DNA of 64,000 nucleotides, from NCBI GenBank assembly GCA_015039315.1, contig WIDE01000046.1:4982-68981 (forward strand). Direction: 5' to 3'. Position numbers and translations under genes: made by a program. Position 1 is the stretch's first letter; every line of letters starts with the position of its first letter. Under the pieces are notes generated by a model. The model searched no databases, was not told where the DNA came from, and worked only from the letters and a program-made list of their open reading frames with translations. This document shows positions 57,667-64,000 of the stretch, piece by piece. This DNA comes from Clavulina sp. PMI_390. Its lineage: Eukaryota; Basidiomycota; Agaricomycetes; Cantharellales; Hydnaceae.

Positions 57667-58709
57667 GGTTGCGTAAGGTTGGAGGCCGCGCTTAAGGCGA
57701 TATATTTAACCTCGTCCTTACTTTTTCGCTTCGGGATATCAACCTTCGGACTTCGCAAATTTCGTGCTCTGTTTTATCTAACTGCTGCAGTGAGACTGCT
57801 CGTTCATACAGTATCGAGCCCTAATGTCTTCTTGCATTATGAACTATATCATATGTTTCGCAGCTTTGAGGTTTTCTGTCCCAGCATTTTGTGACACTGA
57901 CGGGATTGATCCAAACCCCTCCTTACAGATGAACGAATGATAAGCTGGAGATGATTGCCTAGGCAGTAAACGTTCTCATACTTCACACCTAGCCTCGGAC
58001 ATTTGATGCAACGAACACTCTGGCAGTTAAATAAGACATACCATGCGATATATAAGCCATTCCTCCTTATCCAACCATTGGATGCGAGTTTAGGGGTTTA
58101 AATCGGAGGAGCGCTCCATAGCAGGACTCTTCCTTGTTGCCCTCGTTTCCCTGCAATGAAATCGTTGCTTCTGAGGTCGAGAGTTGCAGATCAGATGGCT
58201 CTACAAACCTGAGCTTGATATGACAGTGATTTTTCACTAGAGAAAATCAATTTGATATAGCAACTGGCCCCTGTTTCTTCTTGTGAATTGCACATACCGA
58301 AACCTCTCTTTGGTAGGTTTTGATAACTTGATTTCTTCACTATTCATGAATCGACGATGTGATTATTTTCCCATCACCATATTCTATCGGGTAAAGAAGA
58401 CACACAACAGGATTATTCGTTCAAAGGGTAGTCGTTGATAAGGTGTGGCCGATTGTCCCTTTCACAACATAGTTTTCCTCTCAATCGAGCCAGCTTACTA
58501 GACGCGTCAGTGGGACAAAAGAAATGTAGCGTGTGAAACCGTATTTTGCGCACTTTGCCCTTAGCCTTCAGTTATCATGATCTTCCCAGAAATGATTTAT
58601 GGGCACATAAAAAGGGTCGCGGGCTGGGAGGTCGTGGGAGATACCAATCTAGATTCCGTACCAAGGTCGATTCAGCGTCTTGCGCACGATGGGACGAGGA
58701 TTAATAGGT
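57667..58709. other. Intergenic, no gene seen
   Basis: 3' regions of the GMC gene (+) and of the F-box pseudogene (-). The plus frame 58577-58885 is the shadow of the F-box C-terminal exon. Confidence 0.45.
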
Positions 58710-60289
58710 TCAATATACCTCTTCAAGATCTCCAGCCTGGATCAGTTGCTCCCGCGCGTCATCAGGGAGCAACGCCGGAAGAAATATACGCTTCAGCCGC
58801 CCTTTACGATTTTCTACAAATGATTTCAAACGTGCTCCCCGCCCATCCGCCAACACGATATTCCATATTAAGGGCTTGTTACTAAACTCGGGGACCTTCA
58901 CAATGAGCTGTTGTAGGTTCGGGAGCCGAACTGGCTCCTAGACTTCAAGGGGAATACCCTGAAGATCGAATACCGGCTGCCCCGAAAACGCTGACAGCCA
59001 TTGGAAGCCCATTGTCGCTTCATACAGCGTGAGCGATGTGATTTGATCGACCATCGTCAAGGGCTATTGATTGGGAGGTTGGGTTGGTATGGGATCAGCG
59101 CGAAAAATACTGACTAGCGATCACAGAACCATGTGCTACAATGACTCACAAGATTCGAAATGACGAAGCCGGATGCAAGAGGAAGCTCAATAGTAGTAAG
59201 CTTGGGTAACTCCGATGCTTGCAGGAGAGCTCTTATAAGTGGCTGATCTCCGAACCTAAACCCACGTATTCTCAAAGACACTAGCAGCAGCAGTGACTAG
59301 CTGATCAAAGGTTTGAGGGGAAAAACTCAAGTCTCCCTGCCGGGTCCCCCCCGGATGACGATAGAAAGTGAGATGCTTCGTATAGGTGGTACTTTTGATA
59401 GCTCCAAGGAGCTTATCAATGGTATCAGGGTTCAGGCCGATGCCTAAATCTTCAAGTCCTCCGAACTGGTTCACTGATGAGGCCTGCATGCCACAAAATG
59501 AAAGGTTTTGAGATTTGGGCTTTTGGTTGCAACGAATTCGAACTCCGTTGCTTGGCCCGAAAAGAGGAACAGTGTAGAGAGTTTTGGCATGAAGGATGAT
59601 AATGAGGGGCAAATGGTTTCCTCGACCATCTCAAAGGAGAGGGCGCGGGTCCGCAGGCACAACTTTCCAATGTTTAGCGCGTGATCTGCAGCAAGACAGC
59701 ATCGCTCGGCGAACGACGTCTTTCTCGTAATGCTCCTCCAACGAGGGCATATTAACTGATTATCTGGGATGTAAATGCGCGGCCGTGAAGGATCCCCACG
59801 ATCTTCGATCACAACAGAGAGTGGTTGTGAGCCGGCTAACGATGACCAGTGTCGGATTTTCTCAATTCCCCAGTGACTCCACTCTGCTTGCACAAAGAGG
59901 TGAGGCAGTGCCATGATGGCCAATCTCCATGTGCGAGAGATATCACATATCCACTCGATTCGGTGTCTTTGGTCCGGGGAAGTGACAATGAGCTCGATAA
60001 TGGACTGCAGTAGTTCAATGGGAAGACCCTCAACGAGCGCAAGTGAACTGGCTAGTTTGTCCCGGGCCCTGTTCAATGCTTTACGCGCTTTGGATTGCGC
60101 ATCATCGATCTTCTCAATGGAGCGAACAAGGTCATCTAGGACTGCCTGCTTGGAGGACCGGAAATCATCACGATCACGACCAGCAACAGTGAGAATATGG
60201 GGGCAAGCAGACGCGGCGCTCGATAGCGCAGCGATAAGATTATCTTGCGCCGTAAAGAAGGCTGTCCAGAGCGACTCTTCAACTAGCAT
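58710..60289 (-). pseudogene. F-box protein gene with in-frame TAG
   Basis: The first exon (start 60289) encodes MLVEESLWTAFFTAQDNLIA and a helical segment. The F-box region ALVEGLPIELLQSIIELIV follows, then DISRTWRLAIMALPHLFVQA and LRR-like sequence to FHFVACRPH. Later exons give DLGIGLNPDTIDKLLGAIKS, then LLQASELPKLTTIELPLASG, then PLTMVDQITSLTLYEATMGF. In that last exon a TAG at 58938-58940 follows IPLEV. The same frame continues EPVRLPNLQQLIVKVPEFSN, 60 further conserved-looking residues, and ends LEEVY at 58710. The only GT-AG pair that could remove the TAG would leave a 20-nt intron, too short to be real. Either a recent nonsense allele, a protein truncated by about 76 residues, or edited RNA. 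Confidence 0.58.
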
Positions 60290-60923
60290 GTGGATGGAGC
60301 CGATGGTTATACCGATATAGCCTACTTTCAGCTAGGATCAGCATGCGGATAAATGAAGTAGGGGATCGTGCTCAGGTTCCGGTCGAGACCTGTGTCACAA
60401 AACTCTGCTGTTTCCCACGATTATGACCAGCCAGTCGCCGTCTGCTTGATTTGGGGGAGGCTTTACAGGGACACTACAAAGTCATAAGACGAAAAATATC
60501 TCGCAGGAGGTGGGACACTAAGTTTCGTGACTCGCTCTTCCGATCCATCCAAATCCGTAGCCCGGTTCAGCAGACCCTTTGGCAATCCAGAATTGACCAA
60601 AGTGTTTTGTGTTTGTAAAGGACCTTTCAGGGCTCTGGAAGACCATGACTTTCCGCCCAAGATAAACAGCTTTTCCATCAGTATAGCTCTTGATGATCAA
60701 TACCAAAGCCGCTATATCATATAGATCACATGCGCCAAGACGGTCGTCAAAACTGATTGAAATTCGATCAGGTCACATCTTCTTTGTTGCTGTGGAAGAT
60801 ACTGGCACGGGACGCATAACTGTATGGCGGCGGCGACAATATCCAATTGTTCCAACCATATTTGTCGAGCGATGCAGCCGTTGGGCGTTATCATCTTTGC
60901 ACTGTTGTCCGCCCCTCATCTAT
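60290..60923. other. Divergent intergenic region
   Basis: Space between the F-box gene (-) and the unknown gene (+). Frames of 60-70 codons only; no features recognised. Confidence 0.4.
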
Positions 60924-63900
60924 ATGGAAATGTCTACAGACCCGAATCCCTCTTCAGCGCACCCCGCAAGTGATTCCCGTCTTCAGCAGCAGCACCAACA
61001 CGGTTCAGACCAGCACAAAGTACGTGATCAACGCCAAATGTTCGTTTTAGCGCTCTCGCTCATTTCATCGCGATCAGAATAAACCCAAGTGCAAGGGCGG
61101 CTTTGAACCATTATCCGTCGAAGATTTCGATCGATTATTCACCTCGACAGAGCTCAGTGATCTGATTGTAGAGAACGTCACTCACTGGAAGAAGGACAGC
61201 TGGCCATTGTATCATGAATTCGTTACCATCAAGACTGCACCACGGGCGCTAACCTCCACGAGCTCTCTCCCGGTTCTAAATTCCACTAGTGGGACCCAAT
61301 TTGACTGGTCCTCCGTTGCAGATTATGGCCTAATCTTTCGAATCGATCGCGACCAGCGCGCCCCCGATGGATCTGACCAGTATGACTCGATCCTCCATCG
61401 TCACCCTCGTGATCTAGTAGAGATAATGGTCCCTAATGCTCTGGTGCCCGATGGAGTACACAATATCTTTGAGATTGGCCCCTCTGATGAGCGCTTGTTT
61501 GAAGGTATTGATGAGTATTCCCCACTGCGCGACACTCTACGGCCTCGTACCATTACTTGCCACATCAACTTGAGGTGGAAGGGCCATTTTCCATTTATCG
61601 TTCTCGATCGGTTGCGTGGAGGGGACCCTCGGGCGACGCCCCATGATGATCCCAATAGTCTCCGTGTCCGAGACTTCATCTATTTCTTGAAGAAACACAT
61701 TGAGCACTCGAACTTTTACAGCATCACTGAATGGAACTGCTGGGGTTTGGCGTCGTCTCTTATTCGCTTCATCCAGCATTATCGTTTGGACTACAACTTT
61801 GACAGCCTTGCCTTCCCTGGCGATTCATTACCTCTTCATAATTCTGACTGGAAAGTCACAAAAAAGAACGGGAAAAATGTCTTAGCTACCCCCCTTCGAA
61901 TGAGATTTCGGGCGAAGGGGCTGCTAAGTAATCCAGGATCTTTCCTAGCGACATGGGAGGATGAGTTTTGGACTGACAAACAAGCGATGATTGATGATAA
62001 AATTCTCAACTCCCAGGTTACTCTCTGTTCCTGCAATCGCACTCAAACGAAGCTCATTCCGTCTCCTTCTTGCCAAGTTGGTTCCTAATATGGATTTGGA
62101 CTTGGCTTCCCTGGGTCTAGATCTCGCCAGTCTCGGATTTGAAGTCCCAGGTCTGGTTCACCGAAATGTGGCGAAGTCGTAAGCCAGAGAGAGTAATCCC
62201 TGCGAGATACGCTATCTGATTCTCTATTTTAGACTTCTTGATATACCACAACGTGGGCACCTCGGGTTTCTTCTGTCTAAACGCCCATTTGTCCACCGTC
62301 TAGATAACACCTACGAGGTTCTCGATATACGAGAGACATTTGACCGAATCAGCCGTTGGACTGGGGACATGGCTCGAGCTGGGCTTATTGACGAGTTGAT
62401 GGAGACGATTACAACAGTCTGCACGTGAGTGCAACCAATCTTGAGCAACTTCCTTGGACGGCGCTTACAATCCATGCTGCCTGCTAAAGCTCTACGCTGC
62501 AGGGGCGACTTAAGCCTGGTCAAGAAGATTTCATTCGATTTGTGACGTTGTTCTTGAAGCATGACCCGTCTGCTACATTGATGGCCATGATAAACCATGA
62601 AGTCCTGCCTATGATGGCCTCCTGCCTTCGTGCTGCGAAGTGAGTTATGAAGGACCTTTTGGCCGTGTTGATCAATGATGATAACAACTGTCTTGCTCAG
62701 CAATCATGATTTATTGGTCATAGTCACGTTTGTAATACAGGTCATAGGAGATGTCGACTCGGGGCCGGAAATATTGGGAGCTATACCTGACATGGTGGAT
62801 AGTATGCTAGAGGCGGCCAAGTCAGCTTCATACAAACGCTCCATGATTTACATATTCATGTCTTCGATACGCTTACAGACGACTTGGACCGGATGGTGAC
62901 TCTGTCGATCAGTTTGTCTACTCCATTATTCGACGGCAAATATCTTACAGTTTCTCGCCACTCGCAAGCAGCGAAATTCTTCCTTGGATTGTTAGCATGC
63001 TCAATCTTCCAACGTGAGTCTACCCTTAGCGCACTGGTGCTGTTTGAGCTCGCGACACTCACCCCCCCGCCTCGTTTTCTTTCAAGATCTCCCTTTACCC
63101 CACGATGGCCCGGAACTATGCTCGATATTCTGATTTACGTTCTTACAAGTTCAGACGACGCTCAGAGATTGCTTGGTTGGGACGTCAGCATTCTGTTTGG
63201 GAAGCAGCTCCAAGATCTATTATTTCAACTAATCAAAAATCATCCAAATGTGTCAGTTCCCGAGCTTCCCGCTTCCACTCCAAATTGGTCGAATAGACTG
63301 ACTCATTAATGTGATTAAGACAACCAAAACGTCCCCTGGTCCAAACAAGTCTTGTTCGACTCAAGGCACTTTCTATTGTTAAGCGGCTGTTCTATTCGTC
63401 TGTCCACATGCCTCCTCAACTCTCACAAGATAAGCTGGAGCTGCTGGCCAATATCACCGGGGATGAAAAGTAGGTCGTTTCGTAACTCCTACCGCATTAT
63501 TTCGGTGATGCGATTCATTGATTATACCCCTGCAGCATTTCCCCCGTAGAAGCCAAATGCATCCTGGTTATCCTTGCTATGCACTCCACTCATGCTCAGA
63601 CACCTGACGTCCAGTTAGGCGGGGAGGCACCTCCATTGCCAGGGGATTCATTGCAACTATTGCGTTCTGCCTTGAACCGAATAGTAGCAAAAGCTCATTC
63701 AGAAGAATCAGAGCCTCAGTACGTCATCCACACATTTTTAATTCACAATCGTGGCTGATATACTCGGTGATTCGGTTCTACATAACAAAGTGCGTCCAAA
63801 ACCATAATGGAATCCAGGGCTGTAAAATATACAGATGGGTTAAATGAGCTTGCTGAGATTGGAGGCGGTCAATTTGAACCAATGGTAGCGGTCGCGTGCC

Positions 63901-64000
63901 AGAGTCTAGGGATGGCTTGGCGCTCGCCCTTATTGACCCGGGACCACCAGAGCTAGTTGCGTTCCGCCTTGATATCGAAGAACCAGCGAACCTGAGGGCT
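60924..64000 (+). CDS. Large unknown protein, 5' part
   Basis: Starts MEMSTDPNPSSAHPASDSRL (exon 60924-61019), then intron GTACGT...CAG, then a long exon from 61078: NKPKCKGGFEPLSVEDFDRL, a region with WNCWGLASSLIRFIQHYRLD and FLATWEDEFWTDKQAMIDDK. Then come SQ-LVPNMDLDLASLGLDLAS, LLDIPQRGHLGFLLSKRPFV, GRLKPGQEDFIRFVTLFLKH, DSVDQFVYSIIRRQISYSFS and more alpha-helical segments up to the window edge (KCILVILAMHSTHAQTP). The gene has at least seven introns and no stop in the spliced frame, and runs off the right end. It has no signal peptide or known domain I can name; the second half looks like ARM/HEAT-style helical repeats. It may be a Rhizoctonia-type lineage-specific family. Confidence 0.55.

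Noticed and set aside
58577..58885. 102-codon plus-strand frame
   Set aside because: Shadow of the C-terminal exon of the F-box gene on the other strand.
58935..58965. Intron removing the TAG of F-box gene 2
   Set aside because: The only GT-AG pair would be 20 nt long, below any plausible intron size.

Overview
The window is nuclear DNA of a filamentous basidiomycete. Almost every gene is split by short (about 45-90 nt) GT-AG introns with weak CT(A/G)A(C/T)-type branch points, intergenic spaces are short, and the conserved proteins are clearly fungal: Far11/STRIP, an Imp3 rRNA-processing protein, REB1-like Myb protein, cytosolic PheRS beta, Dph1 and Uba1. Several F-box proteins with an N-terminal coiled segment, an isolated TKL-like kinase, a secreted polygalacturonase and a GMC oxidoreductase suggest a plant-associated or saprotrophic Agaricomycete. 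Rhizoctonia/Ceratobasidium is my best guess from gene style; this is inference, not a database result.

Layout. 1-8.4 kb is accessory: two F-box genes (the second broken by an in-frame TAG), a kinase with an atypical ATP-binding residue, and a roughly 290-bp MITE (7651-7940). 8.4-27.5 kb is a dense housekeeping block: REB1-like factor (-), a small membrane protein (+), PheRS beta (-), Dph1 (+), Far11/STRIP (-) and Uba1 (+). Two head-to-head pairs there share very short promoters (68 and 150 bp between start codons). 28-46 kb is the most distinctive part: three tandem paralogues (called A, B and C here) encoding single-pass, mucin-like surface glycoproteins with a Cys-containing N-terminal head, Ser/Thr-rich stalk, GxxxG transmembrane helix and Gly-rich cytoplasmic tail. 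An endopolygalacturonase and a small orphan gene lie between A and B. 46-53 kb returns to conserved genes: a small OB-fold-like protein, a Gln/Pro-rich LIM-domain-binding-like regulator, RNase kappa and Imp3 (another 137-bp divergent pair). 53-64 kb holds a hypothetical protein, a secreted GMC oxidoreductase, a third F-box gene (also broken by a TAG) and the 5' part of a large unknown helical-repeat protein that leaves the window.

Most interesting points: (1) the A/B/C family, a candidate plasma-membrane sensor or adhesin system with a conserved DPF(D/E)D tail motif and a conserved 8-nt microexon; (2) an apparent 2-nt microexon in the RNase kappa gene; (3) two F-box genes each interrupted by a single in-frame TAG after which homologous coding continues; (4) GC-AG introns in UBA1 and in paralogue A; (5) a MITE with subterminal GGGAATG repeats. 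Exon boundaries were derived by hand from reading frame, splice consensus and remembered family conservation; no alignment or transcript evidence was available. A 263-bp run of N (11096-11358) lies inside the REB1-like gene.
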